Shown: positions 6,686 through 13,406, numbered from the stretch's first letter. The stretch is DNA of 17,358 nt from Ktedonobacterales bacterium (GCA_025450405.1 JANWHL010000132.1:1-17358); one strand, 5' to 3'. A program made the numbers and translations. The notes: a model not told the origin generated them from the sequence alone.

Positions 6686-7957
6686 ATGGCGATCTTCGCG
6701 ATTCCGCGCACGGGCCTGATCCTGCGCATGCTGACGCTCTGCGGCGTCGTGGGCCTGATGCTGGCCGGCTGCGGCGGTGTCAGCGGCGGCGGCTCCGCCT
6801 TCAAAGGTGGCCCCGGCGTTGACCTCGCCAAGAAGACCATCGATCTTGGCGTCCTCTCCCCGCTTTCTGGGCCTGTGGGGCAATTGATCGGCATTCCACT
6901 CACACAGGGCGTCGAGGTCTACTTCAAGGACATCAACGCCCACGGCGGCATCGACGGCTTCAAGATCAACCTCGTCGAGAAAGACTCCAAGTACGATGTC
7001 CCCACCCAGGTGCAGGTCTACCAGGAGATCCACAACCAGGTGCTGATGCTCGCCGAGAGCCTCGGCACGCCTACCACGCACGCGATCCTCGACCAGATCA
7101 ACGCCGACCGTATGCTGACCTCGGCCGCCACCCTCGACTCCGATCTGGCGCGCCAGCCGTACGTCGTCCTGGTTGGTACGCCCTACCGGCTGCAGGTGGA
7201 GAACGCCTTCGACTACGTCGTCAACAAGCTCGGCGTGACGAGTCCCAAGACGGCCATCATCTACCAGAACGACAACTATGGTCAGGACGGGCTCACCGGC
7301 TACCAAGAATCCATCACCGCCTACCATCTGGATGACGTCGGCCAGGTTCCCTTCACCCTTGGCGCGACCGACGTCACCGCGCAAGCGGCGCAGCTCAAGG
7401 CCTCGGGCGCCAAGTATGTCTTCGTGACCGCCACTCCGACCGACGCGGCGACGATCGTCGGCACGGCCGCCGCGCTGGGGTATACACCACAGTGGATCTT
7501 CCAGAGCCCCGCCTGGCATCCGATCCTGCTGACGACCAAGGTGGCCCCTGTGCTCGAGCATTTCGTCTGGGTCGTCGGCCAGGGCGCCAGCTGGGGTGAT
7601 ACGAGCAAGCCGGGCATGGCCCAGATGCTCACGGACATCCAGATGTATCAGCCGAACGAGCAGCCAAATGGGTTCTTCGAGTTCGGCTACACCGAGTCCA
7701 TCATCACCGCCGCCATCCTCAAGAAGGCGGCCGACAACCACGATCTGTCGCGTGCCGGACTGCTCAACGCCTTCAACTCGCTGGGCACGGTCGACCTGCA
7801 TGGTCTCTACCCCACCGCCAGCTACGGCTCCCAGCCCAACCAGCGTGTCCCGACCCGCGATAACAGCATCTTCGCCATCGATCCCACGAAGCCGGGCGCC
7901 GTCAAGGACATCAGCGGCGACTTCGTCGGCACGGCGGCGATGGCTTCGAAGTTCTAA
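6686..7957 (+). CDS. livK: ABC transporter substrate-binding lipoprotein (LivK/Peripla_BP_6)
   Basis: A 423-aa extracytoplasmic binding protein. It has a lipoprotein signal: hydrophobic segment LILRMLTLCGVVGLMLAGC with lipobox LAGC (Cys29), followed by a Gly/Ser linker. The mature part begins KTIDLGVLSPLSGPVGQLIG, the usual start of type I periplasmic binding folds, followed by a GVEVYFKDINAHGGIDG region (amino-acid-binding family) and KTAIIYQNDNYGQDGLTGY, the second lobe entrance. TAGGAG ends 9 nt before the ATG. It is the last gene of the liv operon and captures the substrate for LivH/LivM. The Cys anchor fits a Gram-positive or single-membrane envelope, or outer-face anchoring in another envelope type. 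The ligand is unknown. Confidence 0.94.
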   Translation: MAIFAIPRTGLILRMLTLCGVVGLMLAGCGGVSGGGSAFKGGPGVDLAKKTIDLGVLSPLSGPVGQLIGIPLTQGVEVYFKDINAHGGIDGFKINLVEKDSKYDVPTQVQVYQEIHNQVLMLAESLGTPTTHAILDQINADRMLTSAATLDSDLARQPYVVLVGTPYRLQVENAFDYVVNKLGVTSPKTAIIYQNDNYGQDGLTGYQESITAYHLDDVGQVPFTLGATDVTAQAAQLKASGAKYVFVTATPTDAATIVGTAAALGYTPQWIFQSPAWHPILLTTKVAPVLEHFVWVVGQGASWGDTSKPGMAQMLTDIQMYQPNEQPNGFFEFGYTESIITAAILKKAADNHDLSRAGLLNAFNSLGTVDLHGLYPTASYGSQPNQRVPTRDNSIFAIDPTKPGAVKDISGDFVGTAAMASKF

Positions 7958-8001
7958 CGCATGGGGTGGGTGCGCGCCCCTCTGCGCGCGAACCACGCGG
8001 T

Positions 8002-8041
8002 GCGCCCCGCCGTCCGGGTGCCACATCCGGGCGGGGGGCGC
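8002..8041 (+). terminator. GC-rich hairpin terminator of the liv operon
   Basis: The hairpin begins 44 bp after the livK stop. Arms 8002-8017 and 8027-8041 pair over 15 bp with a single bulged G (8009) and one G-U pair, around a 9-nt loop. No U-tract follows, so it is a non-canonical terminator or an mRNA 3' stabiliser. Confidence 0.6.
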
Positions 8042-8303
8042 TGCCGTGTGCCTCGTGCTCGCGACGGTGCGCCACGCGCGGCTCTGGGTATGGACGAGGC
8101 GCGTGAAGGCGCACTGTGAAGGCAATGAGGAGTCCCCGACCGCTGAGGGCGATGTGGGTTGGGTCGGTGGATGGCGAAGAAGTCGGCGACGCGGCCACTG
8201 ACCTGGCGATTGACCTGGCGATGCGCATTCGGGCGCTCGTCGCGTGGTAGGTCGCCGCCGTTGGCACGCGATGCGGGCCGCTGGCGGCGAGCGCACTGGA
8301 CCG
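8042..8303. other. Intergenic stretch with a 12-bp tandem repeat
   Basis: Between the liv terminator and the stop of the second tetR gene I see no convincing gene on either strand. The only structure is a perfect tandem pair TGACCTGGCGAT at 8199-8210 and 8211-8222. Confidence 0.6.
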
Positions 8304-9026
8304 TCACTCGGTGGATGTCGAGCGGCCGCCGTCCCGAGTCCCGCCCGGCGCGTCGCCCAGCCCGGGCGCGCGGCCGGCAAGCCCGGAGGCCAGGGCGGCG
8401 AGCCCGAGCTCAAACTGCTCGGCTCCCGCCACGCGCGCCAGCTCGTCCAGGACCCCGCTGGTGAGCGGGTAGTCATCCGCGGGCAGGCTCGCGAACTCGC
8501 GGCGCCAGGCCATGGCATAGTCGGATGCCGGCTGCCGCACCGTGCGCGGCTGCTCCCAGGCCGCGAACCCGGTGGTATAGATGACCACCGCGTAGATCGC
8601 GCGCACCCCGACCGCCGCCGGCATGCCGGCCCGGCCGAGCGCGGCCAGCAGCGCCTCGATGCCGCGGAAGATGGCCTGCCCGATCACGGCTCGCGCGAGG
8701 AAGATCACCGGCAGACACGGATGCTCGATCAGCGTCTCGCGCAGCGCCCGCCCCCACAGCACCAGCACAGCGGCCGGCTCGGCGGGCAGTGGCCACGGCA
8801 GGCGCAGGTTCGCCAGGCCCGCCGCGGCGATGGCGTCGAGCAGATCGTCCCGGCTATCGACGTACCCGTAGATGGTCATGACCCCACAGTCGAGCCGGCG
8901 GGCCAGACCAGGCATGGTCAGTGCCTCCAGGCCCTCCTCATCGGCCAGCCGCAGCGCCGCCTCCACGACCCGCGGACGGGTGAGCGAGCCCCGCGGTCGC
9001 CGCGTGCGGCGAGGCGGAATGGACAT
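8304..9026 (-). CDS. TetR-family repressor (tetracycline-repressor-like C-terminal domain)
   Basis: A 240-aa protein. The N-terminal helix-turn-helix domain spans about residues 15-65 (VVEAALRLADEEGLEALTMPGLARRLDCGVMTIYGYVDSRDDLLDAI); the MxxLARxLxxxxMxIYxYVxxxDDLLD pattern is typical of proteins with the TetR_C_1 ligand domain. That domain occupies about 80-215 and ends in a poorly conserved Gly/Arg/Ser-rich tail. I prefer the ATG at 9026 over the GTG at 9032 because AGAGGT on the minus strand (9038-9033) abuts the GTG but lies 6 nt before the ATG. It is divergent from the CPBP protease gene across 172 bp that contain that gene's promoter and two palindromes, so it very probably represses its neighbour. 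The ligand is unknown, possibly a hydrophobic small molecule. Confidence 0.92.
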   Translation of the reverse strand: MSIPPRRTRRPRGSLTRPRVVEAALRLADEEGLEALTMPGLARRLDCGVMTIYGYVDSRDDLLDAIAAAGLANLRLPWPLPAEPAAVLVLWGRALRETLIEHPCLPVIFLARAVIGQAIFRGIEALLAALGRAGMPAAVGVRAIYAVVIYTTGFAAWEQPRTVRQPASDYAMAWRREFASLPADDYPLTSGVLDELARVAGAEQFELGLAALASGLAGRAPGLGDAPGGTRDGGRSTSTE

Positions 9027-9125
9027 GGTCACACCTCTTAATGGTCTTCTCCAGGGGTCCGTGGCAACCTCGCCGCAGACCGCGGATGAGTCGACGCGCC
9101 TCCCAGCGGCCGCGCGCGCTGGGGC

Positions 9126-9153
9126 TTGACACGCGGCGTTCCTCCAGTATACT
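9126..9153 (+). promoter_or_regulatory. Near-consensus sigma-70-type promoter of the CPBP protease gene
   Basis: TTGACA (9126-9131) matches the -35 box at 6 of 6 and TATACT (9148-9153) matches the -10 box at 5 of 6, with a 16-bp spacer. The CPBP ATG is 45 bp downstream. Such a strong promoter in this GC-rich setting implies tight repression, in line with the palindromes on and after the -10. Confidence 0.75.
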
Positions 9154-9177
9154 GTACGCTATACCGTATGGCATACG
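9145..9177. promoter_or_regulatory. Probable TetR operator: two palindromes over -10 and start site
   Basis: CAGTATACTG (9145-9154) is a perfect 10-bp palindrome that contains the -10 box. CGTATG-G-CATACG (9165-9177) is a perfect 6+6 inverted repeat about 20 bp further, near the transcription start. Half-sites share the core GTAT/ATAC, and TATAC also occurs at 9160-9164. The position and symmetry suit a dimeric or double-dimer TetR repressor encoded next door. Confidence 0.65.
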
Positions 9178-9198
9178 CAATGGGAGGAGCGCCAGCCA

Positions 9199-10113
9199 AT
9201 GGAAGCCTCGACACCCGCGCGGGCGATGACCGACGAGCGACAGGCGTCCCCAGACCCGCGCCAGAAGACCATCCTTGCCATCCTCTGCGTTGGCGCGGGC
9301 GTCGTCGCGCTCTCGACGCGTTACATACCCGGCGGCCTCTCCCAGATCGCCTACGGCGTGCTCGTCTGCGCGATCTTTCTCGCTCTCGCGCTGGTCGCGC
9401 GGCGGCGCGCGTCGCTCCGGCGGTTCTGGGAGCTGCCCTTCGCCTTTTTCATCCTCTCGGTTTTTGTCGTGCTCGACAACACCGTGCCGAGCTACTTTGG
9501 TAGGTATGTCCTGCACAGTCCGCCGCGGGCTGGCGATTCGCTCGCGTCCACGGTCGGCGCATCGGTGGCCGTGCAGCTGGTCGAGCTCGTGATCGCCGTC
9601 GTCGTGGTGGTCGGATTGACGAGGGCCTTTGGCGGGGACCTGGGCTCGCTCTACCTCCGTCCGGGCAGGATTGGCCGGGCGTTGGTCATCGGGGTCGCCG
9701 GCTTCGTCGTCTTCTACGCGCTCGCGGCCCTGCAACTGTCGAGCCGGATCTTTCCGACCAGCGGCCCGGTCTCGCTCCATCGCTATCTCGCGCTGACCCC
9801 GGCGCTGCTCGTGGTCGCGCTCTCCAACGGTTTCCTGGAAGAGTTGGTGTTCCGCGGGCTGTTCCTGCGGAAGTACAACGCCTTCTTCGGCCCCTACCTC
9901 TCGAACGTACTGCAGGCGATGATCTTCGCGCTGGCGCACGTGGGCGTGGCGTACACGCCGTTCGCCCTGCTGTTCATCGTGTTCGTCGTGTTCCCGCTCG
10001 GACTGCTCGCCGGGTACCTCATGCGCAGCTCGAACGGCATCGTCGCGTCGTCCCTCTTCCATGCCGGCGCCGACATCCCGATCTACCTGGCCTTCCTCTC
10101 CTATGTGGCATAG
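9199..10113 (+). CDS. CPBP-family intramembrane metalloprotease (CAAX/Abi-like)
   Basis: A 304-aa polytopic membrane protein. The catalytic signature of the CPBP (CAAX prenyl endopeptidase Rce1/Abi) family is complete: EELVFRG (E214, E215, R219), FALAHVG (H247) and a third motif FHAGAD (H288), where the more usual Asn after H is Asp292. At least six hydrophobic segments are visible (about 24-42, 47-67, 80-97, 122-142, 160-180, 255-275). GGGAGGAG (9182-9189) ends 9 nt before the ATG. Known relatives act in prenyl-protein maturation, bacteriocin self-immunity or membrane proteolysis; the substrate here cannot be inferred. It is probably controlled by the divergent TetR gene, giving an inducible membrane-protease module. 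Confidence 0.92.
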   Translation: MEASTPARAMTDERQASPDPRQKTILAILCVGAGVVALSTRYIPGGLSQIAYGVLVCAIFLALALVARRRASLRRFWELPFAFFILSVFVVLDNTVPSYFGRYVLHSPPRAGDSLASTVGASVAVQLVELVIAVVVVVGLTRAFGGDLGSLYLRPGRIGRALVIGVAGFVVFYALAALQLSSRIFPTSGPVSLHRYLALTPALLVVALSNGFLEELVFRGLFLRKYNAFFGPYLSNVLQAMIFALAHVGVAYTPFALLFIVFVVFPLGLLAGYLMRSSNGIVASSLFHAGADIPIYLAFLSYVA

Positions 10114-10168
10114 GCGCTCCGAAACCAAGCGCCCGAATCACCGCTGTCGACGACGCGGCCGACAGTGG
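10113..10168 (+). terminator. Hairpins after the CPBP gene, possible terminator
   Basis: GGCGCT (10113-10118) pairs with AGCGCC (10128-10133) starting at the stop codon. CCGCTGTCG (10141-10149) pairs with CGACAGTGG (10160-10168), with one G-U pair and a 10-nt loop. Only purines follow, not a U-tract, so termination is uncertain. Confidence 0.35.
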
Positions 10169-10603
10169 GAAAAGCTCCATGCGCTCGGGCGTCACGCACG
10201 CATACGCGACGCCCGGCGCACGCATGCGGCACCATCTCTGTAGCCGGACGTGCGCGGCAGCATAGCGGGCCCGCACGCATTGAGCATCGCGTCACGCCTC
10301 AGGCGGCGCTCACGCGCGCTCCTTGCCGCCCCGGACATCCCAGCGCAAGAGAGCGCCAAGCGGGCTTTCGTGGTATCATGGGCCAGGTTGCGCGCTGGGA
10401 GCCCAAACCCGGTCGAGCGCCCAAACACGGCGGCAGCGCGTTGGCGTGGCCCCGCGCCTCCGGCTGTGGTGGCTCTACTGAATGCGCGCGGCCGGCGGTC
10501 TCGAGTGGCCCATGTGGGGCCACGCGGTTGGTGCCTGGAGCGCGACGAGCCCTGGGATGTGATGCGCCCGAGAGGTGCGAGGAGCATGGAGGAGGTACAT
10601 CCG
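10169..10603 (+). other. Long intergenic leader upstream of the alpha/beta hydrolase
   Basis: The hydrolase reading frame stays open through this stretch back to 10250, but the amino acids are arginine/proline-rich with no homology pattern I recognise, and the strong Shine-Dalgarno sequence is at 10588-10596, so I read it as non-coding. It holds the putative promoter at 10371-10379, which would give a leader of about 215 nt. Confidence 0.55.
10355..10379 (+). promoter_or_regulatory. Putative extended -10 promoter within a conserved 25-bp motif
   Basis: TGG-TATCAT (10371-10379) matches an extended -10 element (5 of 6 in the hexamer) pointing to the hydrolase. The whole 25-bp segment matches 1871-1895 at 21 of 25 positions. 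No standard -35 box is seen. Confidence 0.4.
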
Positions 10604-11539
10604 ATGGGGTTCTTCCGGCGAAACCGTCCCGCCCACCAGACGCCCGCCGATGCGCGGGGCCCGGTCTCCCACTCGCCAGCGGCATCCACACCAGCCGCCC
10701 ACGAGTCCTCGCGGTCGTTGCCCGGCGTCACGCTGCACTATCAGACCTGGGGAATGCCAAACACGGAGCGCGTGGTGCTGCTCGTGCATGGGCTTACCGC
10801 CAGCCACAAGGCATGGGCGCGTCTGGGCCCGCACCTGGCGGCACAGGCGCACTACGTGATCGCGCCCGATCTGCGCGGCCGGGGCTTGAGCGACAAACCC
10901 GCGCGGGGCTACGGAGTCAGCATTCACGCGGCCGATCTCGTAGCGTTATTGGACGCGCTTGGGCTGGACAGCGCGGACATCGTCGGGCATTCGCTCGGCG
11001 CGGTGATCGCGATGTATCTGGCGACGGTGCATCCGGCGCGTGCGCGCAAGCTGGTGCTGGTGGACGCGGGTGGCAAGATACCCGAAGACACCGCTCAGGC
11101 GATCTCCGCCTCGGTATCGCGGCTGGGGACTTCCTATCCCTCGCTCGATGCCTACCTTGGGCTGATGCGCCAGTTGCCGATGATCACCGAGTGGAACGAT
11201 CTCTGGGAGGAGTATTTCCGCTACGACGCTGACGTGCGCGCGGATGGTACGGTCGTCTCGCGCGTTCCCAAGGCGGCCATCGAGGAGGAGTCGCTCGCGC
11301 TGGCGCTGACGCGCAGCGAGGCGCTGCCCGATCTGGTGCGCCAGCCCACGCTGCTGGTGCGCGCGACAGTGGGATTGTTGGGCGGTGACCGCGGCTTCAT
11401 CCTGCCGCGCGATGAAGCCGCGCGGGTGCGGGACGTCATCGCGGGGTGCCAGCTGGTAGAGATCGAGGGAACGAACCACTACACGATCGTGACGGTTCCT
11501 GAGTTCGATGCCGCCGTGAGCGCGTTTCTGACCACATGA
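10604..11539 (+). CDS. Alpha/beta-fold hydrolase
   Basis: A 311-aa soluble hydrolase. Motifs are the oxyanion-hole VHGLTASHKAW (residues 61-71), PDLRGRGLSDKP (89-99), the nucleophile elbow VGHSLG (Ser130) and a C-terminal TNHYTI (His292) as catalytic histidine. The acid is not certain; D154 (VDAGG) or D262 (GGDRG) are candidates. The first 38 residues are Pro/Ala/Ser/His-rich and lie outside the fold. The ATG at 10604 is chosen because GGAGGAGGT (10588-10596) ends 7 nt upstream; the in-frame ATG at 10586 overlaps that site. The family includes esterases, epoxide and C-C hydrolases and haloperoxidases; the sequence does not separate them. It converges with the broken kinase gene, whose frame overlaps its last 61 bp. 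Confidence 0.9.
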   Translation: MGFFRRNRPAHQTPADARGPVSHSPAASTPAAHESSRSLPGVTLHYQTWGMPNTERVVLLVHGLTASHKAWARLGPHLAAQAHYVIAPDLRGRGLSDKPARGYGVSIHAADLVALLDALGLDSADIVGHSLGAVIAMYLATVHPARARKLVLVDAGGKIPEDTAQAISASVSRLGTSYPSLDAYLGLMRQLPMITEWNDLWEEYFRYDADVRADGTVVSRVPKAAIEEESLALALTRSEALPDLVRQPTLLVRATVGLLGGDRGFILPRDEAARVRDVIAGCQLVEIEGTNHYTIVTVPEFDAAVSAFLTT

Positions 11540-11859
11540 CGCTGGAAGATCCTCTGATCGTCGTCGCCAGCCGCCGCGCGCCGCCATCCACGCTCGTGAG
11601 CCGCCTCTCCAGTTGGCTCGCCCGGCTCCCGCACGCCCTCGCTCCCCGACACAATCAAGTGCTGGAGCGCGTCCCCTTCGACATGCGCCCCGCGCGCGTG
11701 CCGCTCGGTCAGAAGCCGCGCCACCGTGGACTTCCCGGCGGCCTGGATGCCCGTCACGATGATGATCTCTCGTCGCGCCGGCAGCGGAAGACCCGTCCCT
11801 GAGATCAGCGCCTGGTTTGGCGGCTCCTGGAGATTCGGATGGTCGTCCTCGTAAGCCAT
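11479..11859 (-). pseudogene. Truncated P-loop kinase/phosphotransferase (AAA_33-like)
   Basis: The open frame encodes 126 aa. Residues 31-50 (EIIIVTGIQAAGKSTVARLL) are a clear Walker A motif, and HVEGDALQHLIVSGSEGVREPGEPTGEAA (59-87) resembles the conserved first half of small nucleotide- or antibiotic-kinase-like P-loop proteins that usually run to about 170-190 aa. From about residue 88 the similarity stops and the frame simply continues antisense through the end of the alpha/beta hydrolase until a chance stop. I checked the other two frames there and found no continuation, so a deletion or rearrangement near 11540-11600 rather than a single frameshift seems likely. The start is good: GGGAG 8 nt before the ATG. 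It may still make a short protein, but without the catalytic second half it is probably non-functional. I cannot exclude a genuinely short family. Confidence 0.65.
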
Positions 11860-12042
11860 ATCACGCTCCCCATCGCGGCCCAGGTTCCTTCGCTCGCGCT
11901 CCGCGCATGCACGAGCCCGCTTGGCGCTACGCCACTCGCGGTCCGCGTTTCGCCGAGCGCATGATTCGTACGAACATGGGCACACTGATTGGGTCGTGGT
12001 CGACTGCCCCACCCAGATGTTCAGCCGCCTGGCTGACGGCAC

Positions 12043-12094
12043 GCCCCGCGGCCAGAATTGGACATAGAATTTCGATTCCGCGGGCTCTCCATAC
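12043..12094. repeat. Diverged 52-bp repeat, copy 1
   Basis: This copy aligns without gaps to 12147-12198, with about 39 of 52 identical bases. Its core GAAT-TTCG-ATTC (from 12067) keeps only a short stem, so it looks more decayed than copy 2. No transposase or target-site duplication is visible. Confidence 0.6.
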
Positions 12095-12146
12095 CGTGCG
12101 GCCCGTCGTTGGCCCGCCACCTGTCCATCCGCCGGGCTGGCGCCAT

Positions 12147-12198
12147 GCCCCGAGGCCAGGATTAGACGCGGAACTTCAATTCCGCATCCTCGCCAAAC
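12147..12198. repeat. Diverged 52-bp repeat, copy 2, with hairpin core
   Basis: The partner of 12043-12094, offset by 104 bp. The core GCGGAA-CTTCAA-TTCCGC (12168-12185) is a perfect 6-bp stem with a 6-nt loop, as in REP- or MITE-like elements. Confidence 0.6.
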
Positions 12199-12245
12199 GC
12201 CAACGCCCACCCTTAGCCGCCACGCGTCGCGGGCCTCGACGCGAC

Positions 12246-12290
12246 TCCCCTCCGCGTCCTCTCGGCGTCCTCCGCGCCCTCGGCGGTTAA
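12246..12290 (-). repeat. Short-period GC-rich repeat (CGCSGAGGR-type)
   Basis: Read on the minus strand the stretch consists of imperfect 9-11 bp units such as CGCCGAGGG, CGCGGAGGA and CGCCGAGAGGA, beginning at TTAACC just after the ParA-like stop. From memory, similar ACGCAGAGR-type strings recur between genes in several phyla including Chloroflexota and cyanobacteria; their role is unknown. Confidence 0.5.
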
Positions 12291-12296
12291 TTCCTT

Positions 12297-13037
12297 CTAC
12301 GCCGTGCGCGGGTGGGGCTGCGAGACGCCGCCCATGCGCTGGAGCGGCACCAGGCGCGTGAGCGATTGCGACAGCCGCTTGACGGCATTCAGATACGCAT
12401 CGTGCGGTGTGGCCGGCGTCCCACCCTTTACCGAGTAGGCCTCGCCCGCTGCCAGCAGATAATCCGCCGGCAGCCACCCCAGCACGGGCACCCCATTCTC
12501 CAGCCGGTTCGGCAGGTTCTCCACATTGGGGAGCTCCACGCGGGTGAAGACCACGCCCACACGGTCCCTGGCGGCCTCGAGCCCGCGCTCGCCCGCCAGT
12601 CGCGCCGCCAACCGCTCGGCGCCGCCACGCCCCTCGGGGCTGCTCTCGACCAACTCCGCCACGTACTCGACGCCGCCGCCCAGGCCATCGCCCCGCACCA
12701 GCAGCGTCGCGTCGATGTCTAGCAGGATCACGTCCGCCCGGCCCGCTGTGCTCAGCCGCGCGCTCGCGAGCAGCCGCGAGAGCTGGCTCGGGGGGATGGC
12801 CGCGGGTGTCCACGGCACCAGGTTGCGCATTGGGTGGTGGCTCACCAGCGCCATCAAGGGCGACTGGTGTTGTGAGAGGTCCGCCAGCAGCACGCGCAGG
12901 CCCTGCGCCACCAGGGCGCGTCCCAGATAATAGGCCGCCGTGCTGGCGCCATGACCGCGGTGCTCCTGTGTCAGCGCCACGCAACGCGGCAGGGCGACAC
13001 CTGGAGCTTCGGGCGCGGCTTCGACGGAACTCATCAC
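12297..13037 (-). CDS. ParA/MinD-like protein with degenerate Walker A motif
   Basis: A protein of about 246 aa with the layout of SIMIBI/ParA-type NTPases. It opens with a hydrophobic strand (RCVALTQ), then a P-loop position HRGHGAST (residues 26-33), a helix AAYYLGRALVAQG, LRVLLADLSQHQSPL (48-61; the usual DxDPQGN region) and a Walker B-like strand ADVILLDID (101-109). Compared with KGGxGKTT, both lysines are gone (H and A), so normal ATP hydrolysis is doubtful. The C-terminal part keeps GVVFTRVELP and GVPVLGWLPAD, typical of MinD/ParA cores. The start is uncertain: AAGGAG (13052-13047) is 9 nt before the GTG at 13037 and 12 nt before the ATG at 13034. No parB or partner gene is adjacent. 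It may be a regulatory pseudo-NTPase, or an orphan in decay. Confidence 0.75.
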   Translation of the reverse strand: MMSSVEAAPEAPGVALPRCVALTQEHRGHGASTAAYYLGRALVAQGLRVLLADLSQHQSPLMALVSHHPMRNLVPWTPAAIPPSQLSRLLASARLSTAGRADVILLDIDATLLVRGDGLGGGVEYVAELVESSPEGRGGAERLAARLAGERGLEAARDRVGVVFTRVELPNVENLPNRLENGVPVLGWLPADYLLAAGEAYSVKGGTPATPHDAYLNAVKRLSQSLTRLVPLQRMGGVSQPHPRTA

Positions 13038-13075
13038 GGAGGTTGGCTCCTTACTTTCCCCTGGGTCGCGACGGC

Positions 13076-13101
13076 CGGTCGCGGCCACGAGACCGCGACC
13101 G
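13076..13101 (-). other. 9-bp stem inverted repeat upstream of the ParA-like gene
   Basis: CGGTCGCGG (13076-13084) pairs perfectly with CCGCGACCG (13093-13101) around an 8-nt loop, 39 bp before the GTG start. It could be an operator or a leader hairpin; no U-tract follows on the minus strand. Confidence 0.5.
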
Positions 13102-13255
13102 CGCGCGATTGCCCCAGGGCGCGAGGTAAACGCCGGCGCATGAGCGACAGAGCGATCAATCCACCGAGCATAGAGGCTCAGGAGGTTTAGCACTTTTCAG
13201 GCCACCCAGTCGCCGTCCGTGCGTCTGCTCGCGCGCGACGGCGGGCACCAAGAAG

Positions 13256-13283
13256 AATCCCCGCTGGCGCGCCAGCGGGGATT
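13256..13283 (-). terminator. 28-bp perfect palindrome, terminator-like on the minus strand
   Basis: AATCCCCGCTGGCG followed directly by its exact reverse complement. As RNA it forms a 12-bp stem with a CGCG loop. On the minus strand it is followed by TCTTCTT, fitting an intrinsic terminator; on the plus strand it is followed by GAGTTC. It is unique in the window. A protein-binding site is the alternative. Confidence 0.55.
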
Positions 13284-13352
13284 GAGTTCACCAGGCGGAT
13301 CGCGTAAACCGCTGGGGGTGACGACCGTCCGGCCGCTCGATGCCCCCCAGGG

Positions 13353-13406
13353 TGGGCACCACAAGAGCGAGCATGGCGGGATGTCGTGGCGGCGCGGTGG
13401 TGCCCA
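13353..13406. repeat. Separated 10-bp inverted repeat
   Basis: TGGGCACCAC (13353-13362) and its exact reverse complement GTGGTGCCCA (13397-13406) are 34 bp apart. The second arm ends at the A-tract of the neighbouring terminator. Confidence 0.6.

Larger units (their letters stand above)
11860..12296. other. Gene-free stretch carrying repeats
   Basis: About 437 bp without a convincing gene on either strand, between the start of the broken kinase and the stop of the ParA-like gene. It holds two diverged copies of a 52-bp repeat and a GC-rich short-period repeat, each listed separately. Together with the truncated neighbour it looks like a rearranged or decaying patch. Confidence 0.6.

Noticed and set aside
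6653..8518. A 621-codon minus-strand open frame antisense to livK
   Set aside because: The frame is long only because of GC-rich codon bias. Its translation has no domain pattern, and livK on the other strand has a signal peptide, lipobox and clear family motifs.
8938..10128. A 396-codon minus-strand frame antisense to the CPBP gene
   Set aside because: It is highly charged low-complexity translation typical of antisense frames, while the plus strand has a promoter, Shine-Dalgarno and the EExxxR...H catalytic motifs.
10165..11232. A 355-codon plus-strand frame over the hydrolase
   Set aside because: It overlaps the alpha/beta hydrolase in another frame, which carries the GHSLG and oxyanion motifs; this frame has none.
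11479..12984. A 501-codon minus-strand frame spanning the ParA-like gene and the kinase
   Set aside because: Only its last 126 codons (from 11859) look like protein; the remainder is Arg/Gly/Ala-rich shadow coding antisense or out of frame to the ParA-like gene and through the repeats.
13256..13283. The palindrome as a CRISPR repeat
   Set aside because: Its GGGGATTGAG end resembles some CRISPR repeats, but it is single copy with no spacer array or cas gene in the window.
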